DNA of 64,000 bases from Stomoxys calcitrans (taxonomy: Eukaryota; Arthropoda; Insecta; Diptera; Muscidae), in the NCBI RefSeq assembly GCF_963082655.1, contig NC_081552.1, positions 191,406,075 to 191,470,074 on the forward strand. The letters run 5' to 3'. The translations under genes were made by a program, and so were the position numbers. Each line of letters opens with the position of its first letter. Positions within the stretch are counted from its first letter, which is position 1. Below the pieces are notes generated by a model that saw nothing but the letters and a program-made list of their open reading frames with translations, was not told the origin of the DNA and ran no database searches. Shown here one piece after another: positions 42,360 through 53,869 of the stretch.

Positions 42360-43526
42360 TGCTAACGTCCCGGCCGACACGGGATAACAATGAGCACCGC
42401 TGGAACTTTGAGCTGTGACTTGTGTGATGTCCATCCATATACGGCAAGCTTAGCTGAAAGCTACCGTCCGCAAGTTGCTGATAATGGAAAGTTTCGTTTT
42501 TTTGCGGAGTAGCTGCAAATACGACCGAGGGCAGTCAGCGATTTGGAGAGAAGAGTCTCAGTGAGGAGTCAGGTAGCACTGGCTCTTAATAGAATACCGA
42601 GTGCCAATGATACTCGAGATGACAAGGTGAGATATTGGCGCCTTCATATAACCAATGGCCAACATCAGCTTCTATTCCCAGGTTAGATGCGGCTGAAGAC
42701 GAGCATCGGATTTTGGAGCAGGCGTCTCGCCACAACGAGGGATACATGTGCATTCCCATAAAACCCATGCGGTTGGGGCGGTGGGCCAATAACCCTTCCC
42801 CGGAAAACTGAGAACTACTATGAGAAACAAAGGAATAGCAAACACGGACCCCCAACATTGACGACCCACGCAAACGAAAAAGGGACAATGATTTGCGGAT
42901 CTGCACCTGGAATGTCCGCACTCTTTATAGAGAAGGTGCAGTATACGCGCTGGCAGATATATTAGAGAAGTACAAGGCAGATATGACCGCCTTAAAGGAA
43001 GTGCGATGGACTGGGAATGGCGTCACTACAACACCAAACGGTGACGAACTATACTATAAATGCCATACCACGAGGCATGAATTTGGCTGTGGATTTGTGG
43101 TTAGTCGGAGACTGAAACACCTTGTCTCCAGCTTTCCTCCGGTGGATGAGAGGCTAGCCACAATCCGCATAAAGGCCAAATTCTTCAACAATAGCCCAGC
43201 CCCGACAGAATACAAGGACAAGCAGACCAAGGATATTTTCTACGAGCGCCTAGAAAGAGAATATGACAGCTGCCATGATATTAAAATCGTTCGGTGGAGA
43301 TTTTAATGCGACGATAGGGAAGGAAGGCATCTTTGGTCCAACAGTCGGTAAGTTTAACCTCCACGAGATAACGTCCGATAATGGGCTGCGGCTAATAGAT
43401 TTCGCCGCGGCAAAAAACATGGCAGTTACCAGTACAAGATTTCCACATAAAAATATTCACAAAGCCACATGGCTTTCGCCTGATCAAAACACGAGGAACC
43501 GAATTGATCACGTTCAGATAGCATGT
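42360..43526 (+). mobile_element. RTE-type non-LTR retrotransposon, 5' part
   Basis: It opens with the family hairpin TCCCGGCCGACACGGGA at 42368-42384, followed by about 500 bases of 5' untranslated sequence and the endonuclease. It stops at 43526, before the SDH block, and passes straight into L2 sequence. No reverse transcriptase is present. Confidence 0.75.
42893..43526 (+). pseudogene. RTE endonuclease pseudogene
   Basis: It reads CTWNVRTLYREGAVYALADI (the N-terminal Asn block), then MTALKEVRWTGNG (the catalytic Glu block, Lys where Gln is usual), EFGCGFVVSRRLKHLVSS, and ERLATIRIKAKFF. After a frameshift near 43290 it has GDFNATIGKEGIFGPTVGKF (Asp and Asn of GDFN) and TWLSPDQNTRNRIDHV. 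The SDH block is cut off. It is a frame-broken and truncated APE-type endonuclease. It is better preserved at the N-terminus than the minus-strand copy at 1-958. Confidence 0.75.
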
Positions 43527-44766
43527 TGTCTTGTCATAGGTGGAGCGGTCGTTATCGCTCCACCTAGGAGCCCACTGGGGCACTGGATACTATCCGACCC
43601 ATTGACATACAGATTAAATGCGAGGTAGTCACTGCGGCTATGAGACTTAAGGCGATGGGAGCAGCTCATACCATAGCGGTATAATCGAGGCGACGATGGG
43701 AAACCTGTAAGGAAGGGAAGAGATTTCCGAACGGATACATGAAATGAACCTTGAAGTAGAGTGCTGGGCACTGCTGCCATCGGCACAGTCTTGGATTGAC
43801 GCAACCCTAGCATTGCCATCTGGAACATCGTGTTACATGGATGGATCAAAGCTAGAGGACAGAGTGGGCCTGGGGGTTTACATTGAGAACCCAGGAACTG
43901 AGATCTGTTTTAGACTGCCTGACCACAATACGGTCCTGCAGGCGGAGATACGGGCGATCACGGAATGCGCGAAGTGGTTTAGTGCTAACGCGAGGGCGTC
44001 GAGTGTGAACATCTTTACCGACAGTAAAATTGCCATAAGGGCAATAACAACCAGGACGGTAGGGTCACGAACAGTCTTGCAGTGTAAGAAGGAGATTAAC
44101 GCCTCCTCTGAGGATGGCAAAATCCGCAGCGTTTGGGTGCCGGGCCATAACAGAGTAAGGGGAAATGAAAGGGCAGACGATTTGGCGGTGAAGGCCAGAG
44201 GACTGCCGTCAATAAACTTGGTTAACTCGAAGCCTTTCGGGTCGACGCAGTCCGAGTTAAGGGAGAGGGCGATGAATGCGCATGCAACTGTGTGGAACAG
44301 CGAAACGTTCGGTAGGAGGGTGAAAATCCTATGGGGGGATCCAGATCTTGAGAAGACGATGCTTTTAGTGAAAGGAAGCAAGAAGGAGGTCAGTATTGCT
44401 TTTGGTATCATAACGCGGACCACTTATGTAAAATCGGTGCGGCAAATGATGGCATGTGTAGGGCATGCGGGGAAGATGATGAGACGTTGGAGCATTTCCT
44501 TCGCCATTGCCCGGCTTTCGCGTCTAACAGATACCGGCACTTAGGTGGAGACACAATACCAGACATGAACCAACTTAGGGGAGTGGTATTGAAAACAATT
44601 AAGGATTTTGTAAATAACACGGAATTCCTAACTTAAAAATTTTCTTTTTAGAGGTTACCTCTTAGTTTTTGGAGCGCACAAGAAGCCGATTACTGGCTTA
44701 GGTGTATGTCCATAGTGGCATGGGGCGGATCAATATCTGCACCCTCTTTTCAACCTAACCTAACCT
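43527..44766 (+). mobile_element. LINE L2, 3' part with RNase H
   Basis: It begins abruptly after the RTE endonuclease, in the stretch that precedes RNase H (GCCGATCCATTGACA-like text near 43597 reads as the connection region). It runs through RNase H, a frameshifted Cys/His tail and a 3' end TTTTCAACCTAACCTAACC at 44748-44766. The tail matches 11512-11826. Gag and RT pieces of the same family lie at 1436-3620. Confidence 0.7.
43744..44635 (+). pseudogene. L2 RNase H, open 266 codons, then frameshifted zinc-knuckle
   Basis: All four RNase H catalytic positions look kept: YMDGSKLEDRVGLGVY (Asp), VLQAEIRAITECAKWF (Glu), VNIFTDSKIAIRAI (Asp) and GNERADDLAVKA (Asp). The WVPGHN handle motif is also present. 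The frame is open from 43744 to 44544. A one-frame shift near 44430-44450 moves the tail MCRACGEDDETLEHFLRHC, then PAFASNRYRHLGG, to another frame (44454-44635); this is a Cys-Cys-His-Cys cluster. The domain cuts RNA in RNA:DNA hybrids during retrotransposition. The ATG is arbitrary because the domain is the end of a larger polyprotein. Confidence 0.75.
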
Positions 44767-44900
44767 TTATATAGCTCCCATGTATATGTTCGTTCAGAGG
44801 TTCAGGGTTTTATATAGCTGCCACATTGTATTTATAGGGTAGGTGTAGGGTATTTTACAGTCACCACCGCCCGACCGTTGCTTTTCCTTACTGGTTTAAT
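44767..44900 (+). mobile_element. F3 Helitron 3' end
   Basis: TATATAGCTCCCATGTATAT then GGTAGGTGTAGGGTATTTTA, the CACCGCCCGACCGTTG hairpin zone, and the end TTTTCCTTACTGGTTTAAT. It parallels 18775-18893. Confidence 0.6.
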
Positions 44901-45744
44901 TTTATTTTTAATCATAGTATGTTTTATGAAATCTACAAAATCTCAGCACTTATTTGTGTAAAAATGTTGCTGACAGTCGTACTTTTCTCTAAGCCTTCGT
45001 ATTCACGGGTCTCATGAGGATTTTTTGTCTCACTTCTTTTTCTTACTTTTTCCACCGAAATAAAAAAACTTCTTCTTTCTTGATTCGTGGTAAAGCTGGG
45101 GCTGTTGGTGTTTAACCTGTGACTTTCACTGAATGCAACTGAAATTGAAAGTTCTGCGTATTGAAAAGCGTGCGAACTCTTATTTTCTTTTGAGACAAGT
45201 TCAGATGGACGTCCACTGCTGTTACACCATATTTGTGTGACTTTTAACCACCATTACTGGCACCATTGTCATCACTACCCATGTGATTCAGCTTTATTTA
45301 CGTTCCTTAAACTTTACTTTGCCTCCTTTTTTCAAGCAATGGCTTGCAATCACCGGCTGCCCCTTGGTGGTGGTCAGTGACTTGATTAAGAAATAAAAAC
45401 TGCAAGGCAGAAGGAGCAGCAAAGCAAAATATGCCCAAACAAATGTGAATTTATGCAATGACATACATTTTTTTTTTATTTTTCTCTTGAATTGTAATGC
45501 CCAATGGCCAAAGGAGTGATGATGATCGAAAGCAATTTCTTGCTAAGGTGGCAGTAGAAATGTCCCAGGCAATAGCAGAAACTTAATGCAATTGCTCATT
45601 TTCCTATGGGAAAATAATTTTTTTTTATAATGTGTTGCTGCTGTAAGCCTACCTGACACATTTTGCTTTAACAAAAGGATAATGATGGTCATTTTAATGA
45701 TAATAATGATGAGTGACCAAGTGGGAGATAGAATGCCAAATAGT
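44901..45744. other. Non-repetitive stretch, no gene seen
   Basis: AT-rich sequence with runs of T; no transposon phrase and no frame longer than 60 codons. Confidence 0.5.
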
Positions 45745-45899
45745 CAGGTTAGGTTTAAGTGGCAGTCTGCCATCAGACTCACTTAGAAGTTTTCGTCCAT
45801 TGTGATACCACAGGAACAGAAGAAGGAAGATGCCTTCTAGTTCCTACCCTTGAAGCATCCAGATCGCCTTAAAAAGCCCAACAACTTGCGAATGTTCAC

Positions 45900-47352
45900 A
45901 TCCGCTAAATCAGAAAGGTTCTCAAAGAATAGAGAACCTCATATAAATCTCCTTCTAATTGCTAGTGCGGGACACACACACACAGAAGGTGTTCTATAGT
46001 CTCTTCTTCTTTGATGTCCTCACAGCTTCTGCAAAAGTTGTTGCTGTCATTGGTGGTCGCAGTAGGTCCTCACAGCTTCTCTAGAAGTCGTTGCTGGCAA
46101 CCTTCAGTCTGTCCGCATGTTTTCCGATTAGACAGTGACCTATCATGTAGGACACAATGACTGAGACGTCTGTTCCAGCCAATGACAGCAAAGCAGTAGA
46201 CCTCTTCATGTCTAGATTAGGCCACATAGTTTTGGAATGCTCACAGCCCCCTCTTTGTGACCATCTATCATTCGTTGTCCTTTGGGTCTGGTCATGAAAC
46301 CTTTGCTTACATGGCGCCAGAGGCATACCCACAGATTCCTGTATCCCTGGAATGTGTAAGGTAGTTCCTAGTCTCGCAAGCTCATCCGCTTTACAATTCC
46401 CTGGGATATCTCTGTGGTCCGGCACCCAGAACAGGTGAATTTTGAACTGTTCAGCCATCTTGTTGAGAGATCTGCAAAAGTCAAGGGCGGTTTTTGTGTT
46501 CAGAAATACGTTCTCCAGGGATATAATGGTTGCCTGGCTGTCTTAGAAGACAGTTATGCCAATCGTCGTAATGACATTATATCTTAGCCATTCCACCACT
46601 TCCTTAATTCCAAGGATCTCCGCTTGATACACACTGCAGTGGTCGGGTAATCTTTTCGTTATGACCAGTTCTAGATTTTAAGAGTACACCCCAAAACCCA
46701 CCTGGTCGTCAAGTTTGGAACCATCCGTATAGAACTCCATGTAACTTCTATTACCAGGGATATCGTAGTTCCAATCAGTTCTATCAGGAATAGTGGTACA
46801 ATACTTTTAATCAAAAAGCGGCTTAGGTAGGGTGTAATCCACACGGCATGGACACGGATTTTGTATAAAGAATAACACAGTGTTCGTAGCCGCCACATGA
46901 CCAATGAGAAAGTTACCTTAACCTCACGGAAGTGGTCGCAGCAATTTGGGTAGCCACAATGTCCAGAGGTATAAGATGTAGCATTAAATTCAGTGCACCA
47001 GATGGTGTCGTCCTCAATGCGGCTGTGATGCACAAACAAGCCATCCTTTGGATCCGGTTAAGTATTGAGCAGTAGGTGGACTTTTGAAGCGCCGTCCACC
47101 AGACCACAACACCATAAAGCATTATAGGTCTGACAACTGCAGTATGTAACCAATGCGTGACACACGGTCTTAACCCCAAATTTTGCCAATGGCTCTCTTG
47201 AAGGTGTATAGGGCAAGAGTGGCCTTTTTTGCCGGTTCCAAAATGTTGGATTTGCAGTTCAATTTCCTGTGCAGCAAACACTCAGGTATTTTGCGCTTTC
47301 TGTAAATGGAACTTTCTCTCCTCCCAGGAGAGACAGGTTCCACTATAGGCAA
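45900..47352 (-). pseudogene. L1 copy D connection region and RNase H pseudogene
   Basis: The connection region is at 47352-46900 (CVTHWLHTAVVRPIMLYGVV). RNase H starts near 46740 but its first Asp block is garbled. The DSQ block near 46540 reads with a stop. The last block LFWVPDHRDIPGNCKADELA (46440-46380) is intact apart from PD for PG. The Cys/His tail lies near 46060-45960 and is broken. Confidence 0.68.
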
Positions 47353-47409
47353 CTTGAAAAGAACTACTTCTGTCTTGCACGGATTTATACCTAGACCACT
47401 TTCGGTAGC

Positions 47410-48560
47410 TCACTTTGCTGTTGCACATAAAGCTTCCTGAAGCATATCTCTTAGAGTGCTGGGAAACTTTCCCCTAACCGCAATTGCCACATCATCAGCA
47501 TACGAGACAACTTTTACACCTTTCCCTTCCAGAGACCATAAGATATTGTTAATGGTTACATTCGACAGTAGAGAAGACAGTACACCTCCTTGAGGTGTTT
47601 CTCTGCTACCCATCTTTTTAGATCCACAGATCTCAAGCTTGCCGTAATGCATCTTTTAGTAAGGAAGTTATTAATAAACTTTCTTACGGTAGAGTTGATG
47701 CCTAGAAACTCCAACTCCTTCATGATTGAAGTCGGTTTAACATTATTGAAAGCACCTTCAATGTCAAAAAATGCTACCATTGTATATTCCTTGACAGCGA
47801 GAGAACCCTCTATATAGCCGACTATGTCGCGAAGGGCTGTTTCAGTGGATTTGCCTTTACTATATGCATGCTGCTGCCGCGACAGGCGATCTCCAGGGAT
47901 CCTTGCCCTATGATATATTCCTATTAACCTCTCAAGAGTCTTCAGCATAAAGCATGACAGACTAATAGGAAGAAAATCCTTCGCCTTCGTGTGGTAGGGT
48001 TTTCCTGCTTCCGGAATGAAATTGACCTTCGCGTCCCTCCATCCCACAGGTATATATGACAGGCTGATACAAGTGGAGTATATCTCTCGAAGCTAGGGAA
48101 CCAGTTTATCAGACACAGCTTGTAATGCAACCGGGCCTGGCGACTTAAAGGAGTCGAAACTTTTTATCGCCCATAGGATTTTCGGCTCAGACACAATTTT
48201 CCCAATAATCTCCGACGAATGCATGCCAGTGAAAAACTCTTCTGGAGCCACATTGTGCGTTAAAAAATTTCCCGGGAAATGTGTATCAACGAGTAGTTCT
48301 GGGGTTTCCTCACTAGACATTGTCCATACATTCTCTGACTTCTGAATATACCCCACCGTAATAGGTCTCGAGGACAGAATCTTCGTTAGCCTAGAGGCCT
48401 CAGATGTATACTCCACGATGCTGCTGAGTTTTATCCAAGATTTTTTCAGAGCCTTTCTCAGCTCACCCTTATATTTTCTTTATTTAGCCTTATAGATGTC
48501 CCGATCGTGTGGGGTGGTCTTGTGGCTTTTGCTCTGTTGAAGAGTTTTCTGCAGTCCTTC
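47410..48560 (-). pseudogene. L1 copy D reverse transcriptase pseudogene
   Basis: Blocks from the right: ITVGYIQKSENVWTMSSEET, HFPGNFLTHNVAPEEFFTGM, FKSPGPVALQAVSDKLVP, FLPISLSCFMLKTLERLIGI, RQQHAYSKGKSTETALRDIV, MVAFFDIEGAFNNVKPTSIM (first catalytic Asp), MGSRETPQGGVLSSLLSNV, and LEGKGVKVVSYADDVAIAVR (YADD). Four overlapping frames carry these blocks, so a few frameshifts inactivate it. The catalytic residues themselves are present. Confidence 0.78.
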
Positions 48561-48640
48561 CTTAGACCAACCAGCTCTGGGGTCCACCATGGCGGTTGTT
48601 AAATTCCAGCGGTGGAAAACAGCTTCCCTTCTCTTAAAAA

Positions 48641-48884
48641 CTAATGAAAGTTAACCTTTATACACACTCAACTTCTAGCATCATGCATTATAGAATGCCT
48701 AAAAGACAGCATTTTGTCAGCCAATGAAAATTCTAGTAGTCATTCCCTGACAACTTCTCAGAATATGGCTAAATGAATGAGTTGGAATACATTTCTCTCT
48801 CTGGAGTTTGCTTCTTATACCCTACAGCTACAGATTTGGATATAGCCTTCATAAAAACCCATCCCTGGATTTGATTTTTTGAAT
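48641..48884. other. Short unassigned stretch with a Helitron trace
   Basis: Mostly unique. A trace of an F1 unit (TTGGATATAGCCTTCATAAA) is at 48836-48880. Confidence 0.35.
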
Positions 48885-49066
48885 GGCATACTGCAATGCG
48901 ACACCTTTTTGGGAGACATATTTGCAGGGCTGCCATACTAATGTCGCCAACATTGGGAGGTGATAACCACATCTGAAAATTGTTTCTGTTGTTCCCATCA
49001 GGATTCGACCTCAGGCGTTCAACATTGTAAGCGGACATGCTAACCTCTGCGCTAAGGTGGCCTCCT
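48885..49066 (-). mobile_element. tRNA-derived SINE copy 6, 5' half
   Basis: Reverse orientation. Body: TGCAATGCGACACCTTTTTG. The B-box complement is GGATTCGACCTC near 49003. The A-box side GCGGACATGCTAACCTCTGC then GCTAAGGTGGCC ends at 49065. The 3' tail is missing. Confidence 0.72.
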
Positions 49067-49069
49067 AAT

Positions 49070-50624
49070 CAGTCTATATACCACCCATATATAACCTCAT
49101 ATTGCCATTGGTTTAAGGGAAGTTTGCACGATGAGGCGTCCCCCAAACACATCGCCCCAAAATTGGATATAAAATTCGTTTTCTGATCTGAAATACCTTT
49201 CATTTGAGCCACATATTGGCATGGTCGAAAAATTTTACCTTTGGGGAGTGTTTTGGGGAGGGGATGATGCGCTTAATACATGGTCCTACATGTGGATATC
49301 AAATTCGTACTCTACTCCCAAATACCTTTATTTGAGCCGCATATTGCGATGGTCAGTAAAAAATTGCTGTTTGTGGGGTATTTTGGGAAAGGGGTACACC
49401 CCCAGAAAATTGGTACCGAATGTTGAAGTGGGTATCAGTTCTTGCTTTACCCCCCAATACCTTTCATTTAAGTAAATATGCCCGATTTAGGAGTGAGGGG
49501 TGGTCCCCCAAACACTAAGCCCTGAAAATATATCAGCAAAGTGCTCTATTCTCATACATTTATATATCATTTATGTGATCCATATATTGCCATTGGCCTC
49601 AAAATTGGATATCAAATTCGTTTTCTAATCTCAAATACCATTCACTTAAATCCCTTATTGCCAAAGCCAGCAAATATGTCCGGTTTGGGGTATGGGCCCT
49701 AAAAACTATCTTAAAGACCGAAATTGTCTTGGTGAGCAAATACGTCCTATTTGGAGGTTGTTATGGTGGTGGGACGTCCCCTAGACATTTGGTCCGAATG
49801 TTGATGTCAGATTCATGGTCTACTCCCAAATACCTTTTATTTAAGCCCCATTTTTCCATAGTCGGCTAACATGACCGGATTGGTGTGTGTTTTGGGGGGC
49901 TTTGAAAATAAATATCAGTTTCGTGTTCTATTCTAAAAACCTCTTATTTGAGCTTCATATTGCAATGGCCAGCAAATACATCCTATTTGGGTGGTGTTAT
50001 GGGGGTGGGGTGGCCCCATAGACACTTTAGCCGATAACTGATATCAGATTCGTTCTTTATTTCCAAAGACCTTTCATTTGAGCCCCATATTGCTATGGTC
50101 GTAAATTTTCTCCGACTTTGGGGTGTTTTCGGGGTTGGGGTGGTCCCCCTAAAACTTGGTCCGACAATTGGATATCAGATTCGTTTCCTAATCTTAAATA
50201 CCTTTCATTTGAGTCCCATATTGCCATGGTCAGTAAATAAGTCCAATTTGGGGGTGTTTTGGGTAAGGGGTGGTCCCCCTAACACTTGGTCCGACAATTG
50301 GATATCAGATTCGTTTCCTAATCTTAAATACCTTTCATTTGAGTCCCATATTGCCATTGTCAGTAAATAAGTCCTATTTGGGGGGTGTTTTGGGTAAGGG
50401 GTGGTCCCCCTAACACTAGGTCCGACAATTGGATATCAGATTCGTATTTTACTCGCAAATACCTTTCATTTGAGTCCCATATTGCCATATTCGGTAAATA
50501 TGTCCGATTTTGGGGTGTTTTGGGGGTTGGGGTGGTCTCCCAAACACTTGATCCGACAATTGGATATCAGATTCGTTTTCTAATCTTAAATACCTTTCAT
50601 TTGAGTCCCATATTGTCGTGATTG

Positions 50625-50700
<76 letters not shown>

Positions 50701-51035
50701 GGTAAGTTTTGGGGGTGGGGCGGCCCCCCTAGGTACCCCATCCGAAATTTGGATACCAAATTTTTATTTTTAGGGAACTATTGTATACGAGAGCACACAA
50801 AATTTCGCTTAAATCGCATCACCCATCTCCGAGGTCTGGCGTTTCTGAAAATTAGGGTAAGGGGGAGGGTCCGCTCCCTCTTCAGGTATCAAAAAATTTA
50901 GTACCCTGTATTCACCATGAGATCAATATGCACCATCTGTGAAAATTTCAAAAAAATTAGTTCAGCCGTTTCTGAGTCTATAAGGAACCTACAAACCTAC
51001 AAACAAACACAAATTGATTTTTATATATAAGAAGA
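49070..51035 (+). repeat. F5 tandem-core element with embedded (TA)n
   Basis: About fourteen units. In the best-kept part GACAATTGGATATCAGATTC recurs at 50163, 50293, 50423 and 50554, a period of 130-131. A (TA)n run interrupts the terminal unit at 50624-50699. It ends with TTCAGCCGTTTCTGAGTCTA, ACAAACAAACACAAATTGA and TTTTTATATATAAGA. Confidence 0.72.
50624..50699. repeat. (TA)n dinucleotide repeat
   Basis: About 37 TA units in one run inside an F5 terminal unit. The F5 copies at 24270 and 38550 have ordinary sequence here, so it grew locally. Confidence 0.95.
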
Positions 51036-51039
51036 TAGG

Positions 51040-51232
51040 ACCCTAAAGTACCGATTCCCCGATATGACTTCTTGCAACCACTATAGCAGCCGCAAACAAT
51101 TTCCGTTATGATTGTTGTAAAAAAAAATTCAAATACGAACTGAGTTAGTAAAGGCAAATTTTTAGCGGAATCCATGATGGTGGAAACCCAAGATTCGGCC
51201 CGGTCGAACTTGGTGCGTTTCTACTTGTTTTG
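51040..51232 (+). mobile_element. F1-type Helitron 3' end
   Basis: CCGATATGACTTCTTGCAAC, then GATGGTGGAAACCCAAGATT, the hairpin TTCGGCCCGGTCGAA and TTTCTACTTGTTTT. One partial core unit only. Confidence 0.6.
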
Positions 51233-52397
51233 TTTCTCAGTTTGATGTTGCCAACAAATTCTTGATTAAGTTATGTGTAGGTTTCCATTTGAAACATTTT
51301 TCCCACCTGCAGTCGGTGCATGTAGTGACATTTCTGTCACATTGTAGCAAATCTGTCCATTTAGTTTCAATTTTGAACATGACTTTGGCCACAAACACCT
51401 GATAACTGTAACAATACCCTTGTCTCAATTCGGCTAAACAAAACATAGGCCTTGGCCTATTTCTATGTTGCTTTCAATAGCAACAAAGCGAAAACTTAGT
51501 TCCCCAATGGTCATAGAAAAATGCAAAACTTTTTGGATTCTAAGAATATGCCAACAAAATATGGTAACAAAATCTAATCAACGGAAGTAATTGCTCCCAC
51601 GCCAAATTCCATAATTGCCAGAGCAACAAGTCTAAGCAACGCAATCTGCTGCACACCAGGTTAGGGCAACGAGCAAAAATTATGCAGGCCCACGCTTTGC
51701 AGGCAACCACTGAGAAATTTTGGTTAGCCCAATGTTGATGGCGCATGTATTTATGAATAGAATAAGGCATATGTGATAGCTCCCCGCATACCCCCAGCAC
51801 AACGTTAATGTTCCCGGCAACATTTTGCTGGCAACTTAAAATAGTTTATTGACAGTTGCACAAATTATGGCTTTCAATTTTCATTGAGATTTATGGCTGC
51901 ATGCAACACCACGGCCAGCTAACGTTAGAAATGTCTGTCCTGCACCGCCCGTTTGTCTTTCTGTATGTGGCACACTTGTTTGGTTTGGCCAATTTGCATA
52001 TTATTGTACTGCCAAAAAGATTATTTGTCAAAAGACAAACAATGGCAACAAACCGTTTTGTTGCCAGCACCTCTAACGTCGATGTGATGATGAGCATCAG
52101 CATCATCATTATCATCACCACCATAAAGGCTACCTACCACAAACCGCCAAAGTCAGGCAATAAAAGGAAAAATAAAAACCTCCAGCCAAACAATCAAACA
52201 TTTATAGCCAGATTTTTCTTTGTTTTTTTTTTGTCTTTCAAGAAATTTTTTTCCATTTCATTGCCTGCATTTGACAAAGGCAATTAAAAATTGAAAGAAG
52301 AAATTTGCCGCACCTGATACACCAGAGAAAACTTAGCAATGGATGATGCAAACAGTTGTTACATAAAGAGAAATGCTGCCTAAACACTTTATAATGA
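51233..52397. other. Non-repetitive stretch, no gene seen
   Basis: No transposon phrase. A 143-codon plus frame (51856-52287) contains only ordinary AT-driven composition with poly-F and poly-I runs, so I do not call it. Confidence 0.5.
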
Positions 52398-53300
52398 ACT
52401 AGCTGGCCCGGTGTGCTGCGGTATATCCATTTTGACGTGGTCCAAATCTGAAATTTTTTTATATTTGTATTTAATTCTCAAATAACTTTGGTATGCATGT
52501 CGACTTGTGACTTTATTTTGGGGTTGGTCCACCACCCCAGGAATTGACCCAAATTTTTATATAATTATCGTATTCTACTCTCAAACACCTTTCGTTTGAG
52601 TCCTATCTTGTGCCGTTGGGTTAACATGTCCATTTAATGCGTAATTTAGGCTTGGGATGACCCAACTGGGAATACATCCCAAAACTGTATACAAGTTTTG
52701 TATTCTACTCTCAAGTATCTTTCATTTGAATCCCATATTGTCCCGACCGCTCTTCATGTCCGTTTGGGTGTGATTGCTGGGATGGAGCGACTCTCCTGGG
52801 ATTTGACCCCAAATTTTCATATTAGTTTTGTATTCTTCTTCCAATTACCTTTCATTTGATGCCCATATTGCCCCTATCGGTAAACAAGTAATTTTGGGGG
52901 TTTTTCGAGTTGGGGCAGGCCCCATGATACGCGAGGTCTAATTGTTATATCAAGTTCGTGCTCTACTCTTAAATACCTTTCATTTAATACCCATTTTGTC
53001 CCTATCGGTAAACATATCCGTTTGGGTGGATTTTGCGGTAGGGCGTCCCCCACTTATATTTAAACGCTAGGTTTTATACCTAGTTTGTGTTTTTGGGTTA
53101 CCATACGATTAAATCGATGCACCCATCTCCGAAATCTGAAAATTGTGGTGAGTGGGAGGGTCCTCCCCCTACTACCCTAATTTCACCAAGGGGGTAAACT
53201 CTATTATGTCTGAAAATTTCATGAAAATTGGTGCAGCCGTTTTTAAGTCTATTCGGAACACAGAAACAAACAAACAAAGCGCAACACAAACAAAAAACAG
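52398..53300 (+). mobile_element. F5-related element with both ends visible
   Basis: It starts ACTAGCTGGCCCGGTGTGCT, a form of the CTAGCTGACCCGG opening that I recall from many arthropod repeats. It has six core units of about 120-130 bases (CCTTTCGTTTGAGTCC, CTTTCATTTGAATCCCATAT and so on). It ends TGGTGCAGCCGTTTTTAAGT, CTATTCGGAACACAGAAAC then AAACAAACAAAG. This copy shows what a whole F5-type unit may look like (about 0.9 kb). The transposition class is unresolved. Confidence 0.6.
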
Positions 53301-53333
53301 ACCAGCTGGACAGGGCCCTCTCTGCTGCGCCTT

Positions 53334-53830
53334 CTTACGAGGGTTGCCTCTTATATTTCGGGGTTGGACAAACCTTGTGTTGTAATCTGCCGACTGACAG
53401 CTCTATCGTAAAGCTTGAAATTTTTGAGGTTAAACGTACTTAGAACGTTTTGACACACGAGCGCTATTTGTGTTATTTACAGTAACTAAAAAGATTCATC
53501 TCACCCAAAAAATGGATTTAAACCGTGAACATTTTCGTGCGATAATTTTTACAACAACAATGCATCGATGAACTTAATTCAATTTTTGGCGATGAAACTC
53601 CATCAGGGACCAGTGTTCATAGATAGTATGGCAAATTCAACCGAGGTCGTAGTTGACCCCAAGACGAATTTCATGAATGCTGTGCGCCATCTGATATTGC
53701 AAGATCGTCATGTGACCTATCGTGCATTCTAATACATTCAATATTGCATAAACATTTGACCGTCAAACAGATTTCTTCGCGTTGGATTCCACACAATTTG
53801 TCAATCGATTAAAAAAAGGCTCGTAGGCTT
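53334..53830 (+). mobile_element. Mariner element, 5' part with transposase N-terminus, decayed
   Basis: The left end TACGAGGGTTGCCTCTTATA is of mariner terminal-repeat type and starts at a TA. The transposase begins at 53512 with MDLNREHFRAIIF, then after deletions reads CIDELNSIFGDETPS. Further on come AVRHLILQDRHVTYRA and QISSRWIPHNLS, the helix-turn-helix region and linker of mariner transposases. Stops and gaps break it, and the catalytic domain and right end are missing. Confidence 0.75.
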
Positions 53831-53869
53831 GAGCCCCATGATGTCAGGATTTTGAAGGTGGCGATCCAG

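Larger units (their letters stand above)
45745..48640 (-). mobile_element. LOA-type LINE L1, copy D (endonuclease end to 3' end)
   Basis: Its 3' end is at the left (GTTAGGTTTAAGTGGCAGTC, the complement of the AACCTAAC tail). Its 5' limit is near 48640 with PPWWTPELVGLRKDCRKL-type text, the very end of the endonuclease. It is the most continuous L1 copy. A short duplication of the CCTCACAGCTTCT segment lies at 46018-46085. Confidence 0.78.

Noticed and set aside
51856..52287. 143-codon plus frame
   Set aside because: AT-driven composition with runs of Ile and Phe from low-complexity DNA; no domain.
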